From NCBI GenBank assembly GCA_002316835.1, contig DCEG01000007.1, positions 1 to 47,187 of the forward strand: a stretch of 47,187 nt of DNA, in the 5' to 3' direction. This document shows positions 35,514 through 44,032 of this stretch, piece by piece. Numbering within the stretch: position 1 is the first letter of the stretch; each line of letters opens with the position of its first letter. Below the pieces are notes generated by a model. That model was not told the DNA's origin, made no database searches, and worked only from the letters and a program-made list of their open reading frames with translations. A program made the translations under genes and the position numbers. This stretch comes from Bacteroidales bacterium UBA1035 (GTDB taxonomy: Bacteria; Bacteroidota; Bacteroidia; Bacteroidales; Dysgonomonadaceae).

Positions 35514-35977
35514 TTTGAAATTGCGTTAGCAATCACTTTAGTCATTGTATTGTCAATATTTCTTGTACTCCCGGTTATTTTTTTCAGGTTATAGTCACTG
35601 GCTAAAAAAGTTGTTTTTTTGTACGAAACAAACACTTCTCCATACTCGTTTTCGATAATCAAAATCTTCAACGGAAGTTCAATCGCGAATTGTTGATTTT
35701 CCTGCATCAGCACTGTCCCCGCTTTGGGATTGCCAACAATGAAAACAGTCGTAGGACGCAATTCTAAATCCGCTTTTAAGGCTTCTTCTGCATGGTTGAT
35801 AATCGAAAAGATTCGAATATTCTCAGTTTCCAACGCGTTTTGTAGACGATTTACCGTCTCATCAAAAGAATAATCGCTGTGAAAAGTTTCGATTGCTTTC
35901 GGTGTTTTTGCAATACACGACCAACCACTAAACAAAATCATAGCGACAAAAAGAACATAAATTATTGTATTTCTCAT
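35510..35977 (-). CDS. DUF302 domain lipoprotein
   Basis: A 155-residue protein with a lipoprotein-like signal (MRNTIIYVLFVAMILFSGWSC, Cys21). The mature part is a DUF302 domain: FHSDYSFDETVNRLQNALE, then PTTVFIVGNPKAGTVLMQENQQFAIELPLKILI. The function is unknown; some relatives may bind small ligands. It lies 8 bp after the DUF417 gene on the same strand, so the two form an operon. Its stop codon overlaps the stop of the convergent ygiQ gene by four bases. Confidence 0.88.
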   Translation of the reverse strand: MRNTIIYVLFVAMILFSGWSCIAKTPKAIETFHSDYSFDETVNRLQNALETENIRIFSIINHAEEALKADLELRPTTVFIVGNPKAGTVLMQENQQFAIELPLKILIIENEYGEVFVSYKKTTFLASDYNLKKITGSTRNIDNTMTKVIANAISN

Positions 35978-35985
35978 TTCTAGCC

Positions 35986-36618
35986 TCAGGCTATTTTCAA
36001 TTTTTCTTTTTTCAATATCCTTTGTGCGGCATCTGATGCAGCTACCAACCCTCCTGCAAGCATAATAATGTCCTTTATTACCAATCGTCCAACACCGGAC
36101 AGATACGGAAACCCGTATTGTGGTGTCGGCATATCACCGCCTAAATTCGGCACCCATGCTTCAGGTGTTGTGACAAGGAACGAAAGTGTAACCAACGACA
36201 TTCCGAAAGTGAGTAATCCACCGAACAAGCCGATTTCTGAATACCAGATTCCAAGAAAAGTTAATGTCCCAATAAGTACGATCATTGCACCCAGGCCATA
36301 TGCAAAAGGATAAGTACCGTTACTTTTGTGCCATACAATGTTTTTGGCAACCATTTTCCCCTCGGGGTTTTTATAAAGCGTGTATTCTTTTACTGTCTCA
36401 CCGTTTTCATTTACCACCGTTTTATTGGAATTCTTGTATAAAAAGCTCATAAAAGGACTGTTGGATACGAAGTGCACAATTCCATCCGCTTCGTACTGAA
36501 ACGCCTTAAGTCCTCCGATCCAAATCATTACGATAAAAATGGAAATACGTACGAGATTGATAAAATGCTTTTGACTGTTTGCCAAGAAATTGAGTCCGTG
36601 TTCAATGTTTTTGTTCAT
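35986..36618 (-). CDS. DUF417 (YkgB-like) membrane protein
   Basis: A 210-residue protein with four or five membrane helices, near 21-38, 100-118, 124-150 and 168-198. The family signature ISIFIVMIWIGGLKAFQYEADGIVHFV is interrupted after about 50 residues by a soluble insert (KNSNKTVVNENGETVKEY). TPEAWVPNLGG and YPYLSGVGRLVIKDIIMLA-like segments follow (here FPYLSGVGRLVIKDIIMLA). YkgB relatives are linked to oxidant stress in enterobacteria, but the function here is unknown. It is the first gene of a pair with the DUF302 gene, and an AraC regulator lies immediately upstream on the same strand. Confidence 0.9.
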   Translation of the reverse strand: MNKNIEHGLNFLANSQKHFINLVRISIFIVMIWIGGLKAFQYEADGIVHFVSNSPFMSFLYKNSNKTVVNENGETVKEYTLYKNPEGKMVAKNIVWHKSNGTYPFAYGLGAMIVLIGTLTFLGIWYSEIGLFGGLLTFGMSLVTLSFLVTTPEAWVPNLGGDMPTPQYGFPYLSGVGRLVIKDIIMLAGGLVAASDAAQRILKKEKLKIA

Positions 36619-36653
36619 TTTCTGTATTTTATAGAGTTAGTAAATATTTGTTG

Positions 36654-36661
36654 CAAAATTA
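36654..36661 (-). promoter_or_regulatory. -7 box of the DUF417-DUF302 pair
   Basis: On the minus strand TAATTTTG (36661 down to 36654) matches TAnnTTTG, 36 bp before the ATG. TTTTGTTG lies 13 bp further upstream, too close for a normal -33 element. Confidence 0.5.
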
Positions 36662-36709
36662 CATCGCTCAGCAACAAAAGAAAATGGACAAAAAAGGATT
36701 ATGCATAGA

Positions 36710-37552
36710 TTATTTTGCCACGATGGAAATACCGACCTGTTCGCGGTAATGTAAAGGTGACAAGCCTACATTTTTTTTGAAATACCGACTAAAATAAAAT
36801 TCATCATCGAAATTAAGAATGGATGCGATCTCTTTTACAGGTTTGTATGTGAGATGAAGCATTTTTTTGGCTTCAAGAATTACCCTGTCCTGTATAAGTT
36901 GAGTAGGAGTTTTCCCAAAAAACTGTCGCGTTTTCTTGGTGAAAGCACTTGGTGAAAGTGCAAACTGAGATGCGTAAAACGATACACTGCGTTCCGTTAA
37001 GAAATATGCATCCAACAAATACTGCATATCTGTCATTTCTTTGTTCAGGGTAATCTCGGTCTCAATCTGCTCCAGTTGCTTTGTCTTCTCGCGGCTACAC
37101 AATGCAAGCAACAATTGAAGATAGGCTTTAAGAATAGAACCAGAAAAAACTGTATTCATGTTGGTGATCTCTTTTTCCATTTTTCCCAACACATCCAAAA
37201 ATTCGTTATACTCATCGTCCGATATCGATACGTGGGGATACAAATAAATATTGTTGAAAAGCAATCCGTTGCATGCCACTTCTTTTTTGTGATATTCAAT
37301 GCAATAAAAATCTCCGTGAAATGTCAATACCCGCATTTCGGCATCTTTATTTCCTAACCACAAAAACGTTTGATAAGGTGTGAAAAACAAAATCGTATTA
37401 TCACCTGTAGAAACATACTCCGTAAAATCAAGTGAGAAATGTGCTTCACCACGAAATAATATAATATGATATTGAGGAGAAGAATAAGGTACAACAAAAT
37501 CGGCTCCTTTTTTTCGGGAAAGTTGAAAAAGCGAAATGTCTATTTCGTTCAT
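36710..37552 (-). CDS. AraC family transcriptional regulator
   Basis: A 280-residue protein with an N-terminal cupin-like sensing domain (about 1-140, containing YHIILFRGEAHFSLDF and ILFFTPYQTFLW). A C-terminal double helix-turn-helix (about 180-275) contains FALSPSAFTKKTRQFFGKTP and VKEIASILNFDDEFYFSRYFKKNVGLSPLHYR. I use the ATG at 37552 (MNEIDISLF). A TTG 39 bases upstream is in frame but has no spacing for a ribosome site. It lies upstream of the DUF417-DUF302 pair on the same strand and probably regulates it or itself (inference). The ligand is unknown. Confidence 0.92.
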   Translation of the reverse strand: MNEIDISLFQLSRKKGADFVVPYSSPQYHIILFRGEAHFSLDFTEYVSTGDNTILFFTPYQTFLWLGNKDAEMRVLTFHGDFYCIEYHKKEVACNGLLFNNIYLYPHVSISDDEYNEFLDVLGKMEKEITNMNTVFSGSILKAYLQLLLALCSREKTKQLEQIETEITLNKEMTDMQYLLDAYFLTERSVSFYASQFALSPSAFTKKTRQFFGKTPTQLIQDRVILEAKKMLHLTYKPVKEIASILNFDDEFYFSRYFKKNVGLSPLHYREQVGISIVAK

Positions 37553-37801
37553 AATAGGCAGAATTGTCTTTGGATTCAATTTAACAAACAACCTCCCGAA
37601 TGGTTTGGTTCTAGAAATATTTAAAAAGCTTCAGCTAATACTCGTGATAAACAAAAAATTGGTTTTTGTGGGCATTCTACACATTTTGATTTTTTAAATC
37701 AACTACTTATGGTTAAAAAATATTAAAGTCTAAAATTTCTGCGATTTTCATGCAGCGTTTTTTCGGTTTTTGCATCTATAGAATAGAAGCACGGAAAATT
37801 T

Positions 37802-38536
37802 ATGAAGAATACTGTCTGGAAATTTAGTTTTTTGATTGCCGTATTCGTTCTCATCTCTTGTAATAATAAAGATGAGCACTCATTAGGCGCATTTCAAATC
37901 AATATTGCTACCGTGGTTCTCGAAGGTGAGAACACCTACTCGTTATTGCTCGACAATGGTAAACGTCTGTGGCCGGCTGCTTCAGATGTAAAATACTCAC
38001 CTGTCAACAATCAGCGCGTATTTGTAAATTATACTACGCTTTCGAATGAAAAGGATGGTTATGACCATTACGTGAAAATTAACGATATATGGAACATCCT
38101 GACGAAAGAAATTATAGCGGTCACACCTCAAAATAAAGACAGCATCGGACACGATCCGGTGATAGTAAACGCGATATGGGTGGGAAATGACTACCTGAAT
38201 ATTGATTTTATGTTCAATTACGGAGGTATCAGACCTCATGCTATCAATTTAGTTGACAACCCGTTGTCTTCTGAAGCAACTCCAAATGCTATCGATTTAG
38301 AATTTCGGCATAATGCCTATGACAGTTCAAACACGAAACTCTACGAAGGATTTGTTTGCTTCGATTTGAAACCACTTCAACGACCCGATGTAGATTCCGT
38401 GAAATTAGCGATAAAAGTGAAAGACTGGAGTGAAGAAAAAACGTACAATGTAGTCTACCGATACAATCAGGCTGCATTGCAAAATATAGTCGCTGAAACA
38501 CCAATACCGGTGATTTCTTCGAACGAATACTATTAA
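37802..38536 (+). CDS. NigD-like lipoprotein
   Basis: A 244-residue lipoprotein with signal MKNTVWKFSFLIAVFVLISC (Cys20). The body matches the Bacteroidales NigD-like family: an OB-like N-terminal part (about 30-120, with YSLLLDNGKRLWPAASDV and NQRVFVNYTTLSNEKDGYDH) and a C-terminal beta domain (about 135-240, with LDFMFNYGG-like NIDFMFNYGGIRPHAINLV). The family is named after a nigrescin-locus protein; the function is unclear. It is a single gene, divergent from the AraC gene, and ends in a hairpin terminator at 38591. Confidence 0.88.
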   Translation: MKNTVWKFSFLIAVFVLISCNNKDEHSLGAFQINIATVVLEGENTYSLLLDNGKRLWPAASDVKYSPVNNQRVFVNYTTLSNEKDGYDHYVKINDIWNILTKEIIAVTPQNKDSIGHDPVIVNAIWVGNDYLNIDFMFNYGGIRPHAINLVDNPLSSEATPNAIDLEFRHNAYDSSNTKLYEGFVCFDLKPLQRPDVDSVKLAIKVKDWSEEKTYNVVYRYNQAALQNIVAETPIPVISSNEYY

Positions 38537-38590
38537 ATAACCATAACTTAATTAGTTCTATTTCTTATATGACTTTTTGATTTTCCATGG

Positions 38591-38627
38591 CCGGTAAGAC
38601 TCTGTGAAGAGCCTTGCCGGTTTTTAT
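38591..38627 (+). terminator. Intrinsic terminator after the NigD-like gene
   Basis: CCGGTAAG (38591-38598) pairs with CTTGCCGG (38613-38620) with one G-T wobble, and ACTCT/AGAG extends it inside. It is followed by TTTTTATTTT. Confidence 0.85.
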
Positions 38628-38641
38628 TTTATTTGATTTGT

Positions 38642-39010
38642 ATCAAATCGCCTGTTCCATCAGGAACAGCTACGGCAAAACCTATTACAGAGCCGAAGGC
38701 TGTACAGCACACATGCCGAGAAACCCGTTACGGTGGAGTCTGGCTGTTCGAACATCTGTGGAAGCATTATACTTTTACTCAAGACAAAGTTTATTTGGCA
38801 TCGGTTTATCCAACATTGAAAGGTACGACCAATCCCTTTCCACTCTTATTGAAGAACCGTAACTCAAATAGCGTGTCACTGCACCATTCTCATCTCCCTG
38901 AAACGGTTTCCGCCAACCGACTAGTTACCAAACCACATTTATATGTGTGGGTACCACCATGTATGAACAAATCATTACTGAACTTTTCAATAATGTATTA
39001 TCCGCTTATG
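38642..39010 (+). pseudogene. GH95 alpha-L-fucosidase remnant
   Basis: Pieces of a GH95 fucosidase appear in order but in shifting frames. They are SGTATAK and then YRAEGCTAH (frame change), YGGVWLFEHLWKHYTFTQDK with VYLASVYPTLKG, then RVTAPFSSP-stop-NGF at 38872-38910, and ICVGTTMYEQIITELFNN at about 38941-38994. Known GH95 proteins have the same order: GAWLCQHLWEHY, YPIMKGAAEFFLDFLVE, TAPSTSPENxF and a CMGPTMDMQIIRELF-like block. The catalytic Asn/Trp block between TAH and GGVW is deleted, and both ends of the gene are missing. It is certainly not functional. It lies directly upstream of the fucR promoter. Confidence 0.8.
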
Positions 39011-39054
39011 TTATAAAACATATTATTTTAAAGGATAAAGTTAATAAATAGGAA

Positions 39055-39062
39055 TACCTTTG
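39055..39062 (+). promoter_or_regulatory. -7 box of fucR
   Basis: TACCTTTG matches TAnnTTTG, 32 bp before the ATG at 39095 and directly after the GH95 remnant. Confidence 0.55.
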
Positions 39063-39094
39063 CATTCAGTACAGAACAGCACACTCATCAAGGG

Positions 39095-40078
39095 ATGGAA
39101 TTAAGGTTTAATCATAAAAATACAAAAGTAAAACAGTTAGCAGATTACATTCAGCGAGCTATTTCTTTAAATGAATTAAAGCCTGGAGATAAACTGCCTT
39201 CAATTAACACAATTAGCAGACATTATAAAATATCCCGGGACACAGTTTTCAAGGCTTTTAATGAACTAAAATCACGTGATCTGATAGAATCGATACACGG
39301 AAAAAACTACTATGTGAGCTATCAGATGAAGAACGTGTTGCTTATTTTGGATGAATACACGCCATTCAAAGACGTTCTGTACAACACATTAGTATCAAAA
39401 CTGCCAATGAATTATAAAATCGATCTCTGGTTTCATCAATACAACGAACATCTGTTTAACAACATTGTGCAGGAATCATACGGCATGTACAATAAATACC
39501 TGATCATGAATTACAGCAACGATATGTTGGCTGAGTCATTATCAAAAATTGATCCCAATAAACTATTGTTACTTGATTTCGGAAAGTTTGACAAAGCGGG
39601 ATTGTCATATGTCTGTCAGGATTTTGATCAGGGACTTTACGATGCATTGAATGAAGCAAAAGAGGATTTCAAGAAGTACAAAAAAATAGTTTTTCTGTTC
39701 GATAAGAGACATAAACATCCACAAAGCAGCAAAGAATACTTTATCAAGTTTTGTTTTGATAACAATTACGAATTTGAAATTATTGATTCCTTCACGCCCA
39801 AAACACCTGTTATAGAGGGCACTTTATACATCATCATTAAACAGACCGATGTTGTTGAGGTTATCAAAAGAAGTAAGATCGATAATCTTAAGGTCGGCAA
39901 GCAGTTCGGAATAATAGCATATAATAACAATCCGTTTTACGAAGTAATAGAAAACGGAATTGCCCCCATCAGTATCGATTGGGAAGAAATGGCAAACCTG
40001 GCAGCCGGTTTCGTTATAAATGGCAAACAAGTATCGCAGTATCTTCCGACAAAGATTATCAAAAGGAATTCATACTAA
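39095..40078 (+). CDS. fucR: GntR family regulator of fucose use (FucR-like)
   Basis: A 327-residue regulator. The N-terminal winged helix (about 1-75) contains LKPGDKLPSINTISRHYKISRDTVFKAFNEL, the GntR DNA-binding motif. Residues 85-320 form a periplasmic-binding/LacI-like effector domain rather than an FCD or UTRA domain. The family includes the Bacteroides regulator of the fucose operon, whose gene also lies directly upstream of fucI. The effector is probably L-fucose or a derivative (inference from neighbours). It is followed after 81 bp by fucI and may be cotranscribed with it. Confidence 0.85.
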   Translation: MELRFNHKNTKVKQLADYIQRAISLNELKPGDKLPSINTISRHYKISRDTVFKAFNELKSRDLIESIHGKNYYVSYQMKNVLLILDEYTPFKDVLYNTLVSKLPMNYKIDLWFHQYNEHLFNNIVQESYGMYNKYLIMNYSNDMLAESLSKIDPNKLLLLDFGKFDKAGLSYVCQDFDQGLYDALNEAKEDFKKYKKIVFLFDKRHKHPQSSKEYFIKFCFDNNYEFEIIDSFTPKTPVIEGTLYIIIKQTDVVEVIKRSKIDNLKVGKQFGIIAYNNNPFYEVIENGIAPISIDWEEMANLAAGFVINGKQVSQYLPTKIIKRNSY

Positions 40079-40159
40079 TTTTTTTGCTGTATCATCAGCA
40101 CTGTTCATAATTCAAACCAATATCATACAGGAACTCATAATAAACTATAAAATACACAA

Positions 40160-41932
40160 ATGAAAAAGTATCCAAAAATTGGTATCCGCCCCACAATCGA
40201 CGGACGTCAGGGCGGTGTAAGAGAAAGCCTTGAAGGAAAAACAATGAATTTGGCAAAAGCTGTAGCCGATTTAATTTCATCAAATCTTAAAAACGGTGAC
40301 GGAAGTCCTGTGGAATGTGTTATCGCTGACACAACGATTGGACGCGTGGGCGAAGCTGCTGCCTGTGCAGAAAAATTTGAGCGCGAGGGCGTTGGCTCAA
40401 CCATTACCGTAACTTCCTGCTGGTGCTACGGCTCGGAAACCATGGACATGAACCCTCATTATCCAAAAGCTGTTTGGGGTTTCAACGGTACAGAGCGTCC
40501 GGGTGCTGTTTATCTGGCGGCTGTACTGGCTGCACACGCACAAAAAGGACTTCCTGCATTCGGTATTTACGGTCGCGACGTGCAGGATTTGAGCGATAAT
40601 TCCATTCCGGAAGACGTAGCCGAAAAATTATTGCGTTTCGCTCGCGCGGCTCAGGCCGTGGCTACCATGCGTGGAAAATCCTACCTTTCTATCGGAAACG
40701 TTTCCATGGGAATCGCCGGATCGTATGCCGATCATAATTTCTTTCAAAAACACCTTGGAATGCGTAATGAGCAGGTAGAATCAGTAGAAATTCTCCGTCG
40801 TATTGAAGAGGGAATCTACGACAAAGACGAATTTGCCAAAGCAATGAATTGGACAGAAAAATACTGTAAAGTAAACGAAGGCACCGATTTTAATCGCAAA
40901 GAGAAACAAAAGGACCGTGCCGGAAAAGATGCCGATTGGGAATTTGTGGTGAAAATGACCATTATTATGCGCGATTTGATGGTTGGAAATCCCAAGTTAT
41001 TGGAAATGGGCTTCAAAGAAGAGGCTATCGGACACAATGCTTTGCTGGGCGGTTTCCAGGGACAACGGCAATGGACTGATTACAAACCCAATGCAGACTT
41101 TACTGAAACTATACTAAACTCATCTTTCGACTGGAACGGTATACGCGAAGCCTATGTATTCGCTACTGAAAATGACACGCTGAACGGTGTTTCGATGCTT
41201 TTCGGACACTTACTGACAAATACCGCACAGATTTTCTCCGACGTACGTACTTTTTGGAGTCCTGAAGCTGTGAAACGTGTTACCGGAAAAGAGTTAACCG
41301 GACTAGCGAAAAATGGAATTATTCACCTGATTAACTCGGGTGCAACAACTATGGATGGAACCGGACGTCAGGAAAAAGACGGTAAGCCCGCTATGAAGCC
41401 ATTTTGGGAAATCAACGAAAAAGAAGTGGAAGCTTGCTTGGAAGCCACAACATGGGCGCCTGCCAATCGTGATTATTTTCGTGGTGGTGGCTATTCCTCC
41501 AATTTTCTTTCAAAAGGTGGAATGCCTGTTACAATGTCACGCTTGAACCTTGTGGACGGCTTAGGGCCTGTGCTTCAAATTGCTGAAGGCTGGACATGTG
41601 ACATCGATCCGGAAATCCACAAAATATTAGACGAGAGAACCGATAAAACATGGCCTACAACCTGGTTTACACCACGTCTGGATGAAACAAAAATCCCATT
41701 TAAAGACGTCTATTCCGTGATGAATTACTGGGGTGCTAACCATGGTGCTATCAGCTATGGACACATTGGACAGGATTTGATTACTCTGGCATCCATCCTT
41801 CGCATTCCGGTTTCCATGCACAACGTTGAAGACGAAAAAATCTTCAGGCCTGCTGCCTGGAACGCATTCGGAATGGATAAAGAAGGCTCCGATTATCGAG
41901 CTTGCAATAATTTTGGACCAATTTATAAATGA
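40160..41932 (+). CDS. fucI: L-fucose isomerase
   Basis: A 590-residue Mn-dependent isomerase converting L-fucose to L-fuculose. The manganese-binding residues of the E. coli enzyme, which I recall as Glu337, Asp361 and His528, occur at identical positions here (ATEND, FSDVRTFW, NHGAISYGH). The N-terminus KKYPKIGIRPTIDGRQGG and MDMNPHYPKAVWGFNGTERPG are typical. The length matches the family. It lies between fucR and fucU. Fuculokinase and fuculose-phosphate aldolase genes are not in the window. Confidence 0.98.
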   Translation: MKKYPKIGIRPTIDGRQGGVRESLEGKTMNLAKAVADLISSNLKNGDGSPVECVIADTTIGRVGEAAACAEKFEREGVGSTITVTSCWCYGSETMDMNPHYPKAVWGFNGTERPGAVYLAAVLAAHAQKGLPAFGIYGRDVQDLSDNSIPEDVAEKLLRFARAAQAVATMRGKSYLSIGNVSMGIAGSYADHNFFQKHLGMRNEQVESVEILRRIEEGIYDKDEFAKAMNWTEKYCKVNEGTDFNRKEKQKDRAGKDADWEFVVKMTIIMRDLMVGNPKLLEMGFKEEAIGHNALLGGFQGQRQWTDYKPNADFTETILNSSFDWNGIREAYVFATENDTLNGVSMLFGHLLTNTAQIFSDVRTFWSPEAVKRVTGKELTGLAKNGIIHLINSGATTMDGTGRQEKDGKPAMKPFWEINEKEVEACLEATTWAPANRDYFRGGGYSSNFLSKGGMPVTMSRLNLVDGLGPVLQIAEGWTCDIDPEIHKILDERTDKTWPTTWFTPRLDETKIPFKDVYSVMNYWGANHGAISYGHIGQDLITLASILRIPVSMHNVEDEKIFRPAAWNAFGMDKEGSDYRACNNFGPIYK

Positions 41933-42021
41933 TATGTGCCCTGGGGCGTGTGGTCTGCGGTTATCTGTTCCCAGTTCCGCATATCACATACCCCATAGCC
42001 TAAAACCCATAACGTAAGATT

Positions 42022-42447
42022 ATGCTTAAAAATATACCAAAAATTCTATCTCCACAACTGTTGAAGACGCTCATGGAAATGGGTCACGGTGATGAAATTG
42101 TTCTTGCCGATGCAAACTTCCCGAGCTGCTCCGTTTCCAATAATATTGTCAGAGCAGACGGAATTTCCGGAACGGAGTTATTGAAAGCCATTTTAGAATT
42201 CTTTCCACTGGATACTTATTCTGAAAATCAAGTTTTCCTGATGGAAGTGGTTCCGGGTGATAATTATAAACCGGAAATCTGGGAAGAATACAAGACTATT
42301 TTGGAAAACTCAGGCGAAGCGCACGCCATTGGTTATATTGAACGCTTCGCATTTTACGAAAGAGCCAAAAAGTCTTTTGCTGTAATTGCGAGCGGAGAAG
42401 AGGCACTATACGCCAACATAATTTTAAAAAAAGGAGTAGTAAAGTAA
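42022..42447 (+). CDS. fucU: L-fucose mutarotase
   Basis: A 141-residue member of the RbsD/FucU family that interconverts alpha and beta anomers of L-fucose so that the isomerase gets its preferred form. The active-site His22 is in MGHGDEIVLADANFP, and the second signature is IGYIERFAFYERAKKSFAVIASGE near the C-terminus. It lies 89 bp after fucI and 78 bp before fucP; neither gap has a terminator, consistent with one transcript. Confidence 0.96.
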   Translation: MLKNIPKILSPQLLKTLMEMGHGDEIVLADANFPSCSVSNNIVRADGISGTELLKAILEFFPLDTYSENQVFLMEVVPGDNYKPEIWEEYKTILENSGEAHAIGYIERFAFYERAKKSFAVIASGEEALYANIILKKGVVK

Positions 42448-42525
42448 AATGTAGAACATAGGATGATGGATGCTCAATGTAAAAATATAAGGTGCACGTC
42501 TCAAAAACCCCAAAAACAATAGAAA

Positions 42526-43839
42526 GTGAAAAACAACACATCAAACTCAAAACCCGCGGTAATTGAGAAGAAATATCTCGTGCCGTTTATACTCATTACC
42601 AGCCTGTTCGCATTGTGGGGATTTGCCAACGATATAACAAACCCCATGGTAGCAGCATTTCAAACCATTATGGAAATTCCGGTTTCCGAGGCGGCATTAG
42701 TACAATTTGCCTTTTATGGTGGTTATGGAACCATGGCTATTCCTGCAGCATTATTCGTCAGGCGGTTTAGTTACAAAAAAGGCATTTTATTAGGATTGGC
42801 GTTGTATGCTATTGGTGCATTTTTATTTATTCCTGCGGCCCAATACGAGCAATTCACGTTTTTCTTGTTATCACTGTACATTCTCACTTTCGGGTTAGCT
42901 TTTTTAGAAACTACCGCAAATCCCTATATAATTTCGATGGGCGATGAAGCTACTTCCACGCGAAGACTGAACTTTTCCCAATCATTTAATCCGATGGGAT
43001 CGTTGCTTGGAATGTTTGTGGCTTCAAACTATGTCCTTACATCGCTGGATTCCGAGAAAAGAAACGTCGCAGGCGACCTTATCTTTCCCATGCTGAGCGA
43101 AGCCGAAAAAGCTACTATTCGCACTCACGATTTAGGCATTATCCGCAATCCTTACGTAATAATAGGAATGGTAGTCCTGTTGGTTTTCATTATTATCGCA
43201 TTTACAAAAATGCCCAAAACGCAATCGGCAGAAGCTAAAAATATTAAAACCAAAGACTCCTTTAAACGATTGGCAAAGAACCACAATTATCGTGAAGGGG
43301 TGCTTGCCCAGTTCTTTTATGTGGCAGCACAAATCATGGTCTGGACATTTATTATTCAGTATGCCGAAAACTTAGGAATACCCAAAGCCGTTGGACAACG
43401 ATGGAATATTCTCGCTATGATCCTGTTTTTGTCAAGTCGTTTTATCAGCACCTATCTTATGAAATATCTCAAACCCTCGGTCATGCTTACTACCTTCGCT
43501 GTTGGTGCTATGACAACAATATTGGGCGTTATTTTCATAGGAGGAATGATCGGGTTGTATTGTTTGGTTGCTACATCTATTTTTATGTCGTTGATGTTCC
43601 CAACCATTTATGGAATTGCTCTTAAAGGATTAGGCGATGACTCTACACTGGGAGCTGCGGGCCTGGTTATGGCAATTGTTGGCGGCGCATTAATGCCTCC
43701 GCTGCAAGGTGCCATTATCGATTTGGGAACTGTTGCCTGGTTACCGGCTGTAAATGCATCGTTTATTTTACCATTTATTTGCTTCGTTGTTATCTGCATT
43801 TATGGAATACGGACGAATAAAAGAAGGATTATGGGTTAG
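42526..43839 (+). CDS. fucP: L-fucose:proton symporter
   Basis: A 437-residue major facilitator with 12 membrane helices. Near the N-terminus ALWGFANDITNPMVAAFQ holds Asp36 and LAFLETTANPYI holds Glu128, which seem to match the two acidic residues used for proton and sugar coupling in FucP. It begins with GTG at 42526; the first ATG in frame is further in and would remove part of helix 1. It is the last gene of the fucR-I-U-P set. No terminator is visible behind it, and the GH109 gene has its own -7 box 86 bp downstream. Confidence 0.95.
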   Translation: MKNNTSNSKPAVIEKKYLVPFILITSLFALWGFANDITNPMVAAFQTIMEIPVSEAALVQFAFYGGYGTMAIPAALFVRRFSYKKGILLGLALYAIGAFLFIPAAQYEQFTFFLLSLYILTFGLAFLETTANPYIISMGDEATSTRRLNFSQSFNPMGSLLGMFVASNYVLTSLDSEKRNVAGDLIFPMLSEAEKATIRTHDLGIIRNPYVIIGMVVLLVFIIIAFTKMPKTQSAEAKNIKTKDSFKRLAKNHNYREGVLAQFFYVAAQIMVWTFIIQYAENLGIPKAVGQRWNILAMILFLSSRFISTYLMKYLKPSVMLTTFAVGAMTTILGVIFIGGMIGLYCLVATSIFMSLMFPTIYGIALKGLGDDSTLGAAGLVMAIVGGALMPPLQGAIIDLGTVAWLPAVNASFILPFICFVVICIYGIRTNKRRIMG

Positions 43840-43924
43840 AAAAAAAATTCAGTAAAAATCAACTTTATCCTTATATGATTGATTACTATTTTAAAATTAA
43901 TTAAAAAAACAGTAAGAAATAAAC

Positions 43925-43932
43925 TAACTTTG
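43925..43932 (+). promoter_or_regulatory. -7 box of the GH109 gene
   Basis: TAACTTTG matches TAnnTTTG, 100 bp before the ATG at 44033. It suggests that the GH109-GH110 pair is transcribed separately from fucP. Confidence 0.5.
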
Positions 43933-44032
43933 CATATCAGCGCGAGCCTATAATCATTTTTTTATTGGTACTGATTCATATATGTCATAGATCTTACAAT
44001 TCAAATTGAACTAATTATAAACATCAAGAATA

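Noticed and set aside
36710..37591. A longer AraC regulator starting with TTG at 37591
   Set aside because: The purine-rich stretch directly abuts the TTG without spacing, and an ATG 13 codons later gives a normal protein.
38614..39016. Two overlapping plus-strand frames of 82 and 127 codons as genuine small genes
   Set aside because: Their sequences are fragments of GH95 fucosidase alternating between frames with an in-frame stop. They are parts of one pseudogene, not two genes.
41933..42021. Regulatory RNA or a hidden gene between fucI and fucU
   Set aside because: The gap is C-rich and slightly repetitive (CCATAGCC, CCCATAAC), but I find no stable hairpin or reading frame. It may be repeat debris.
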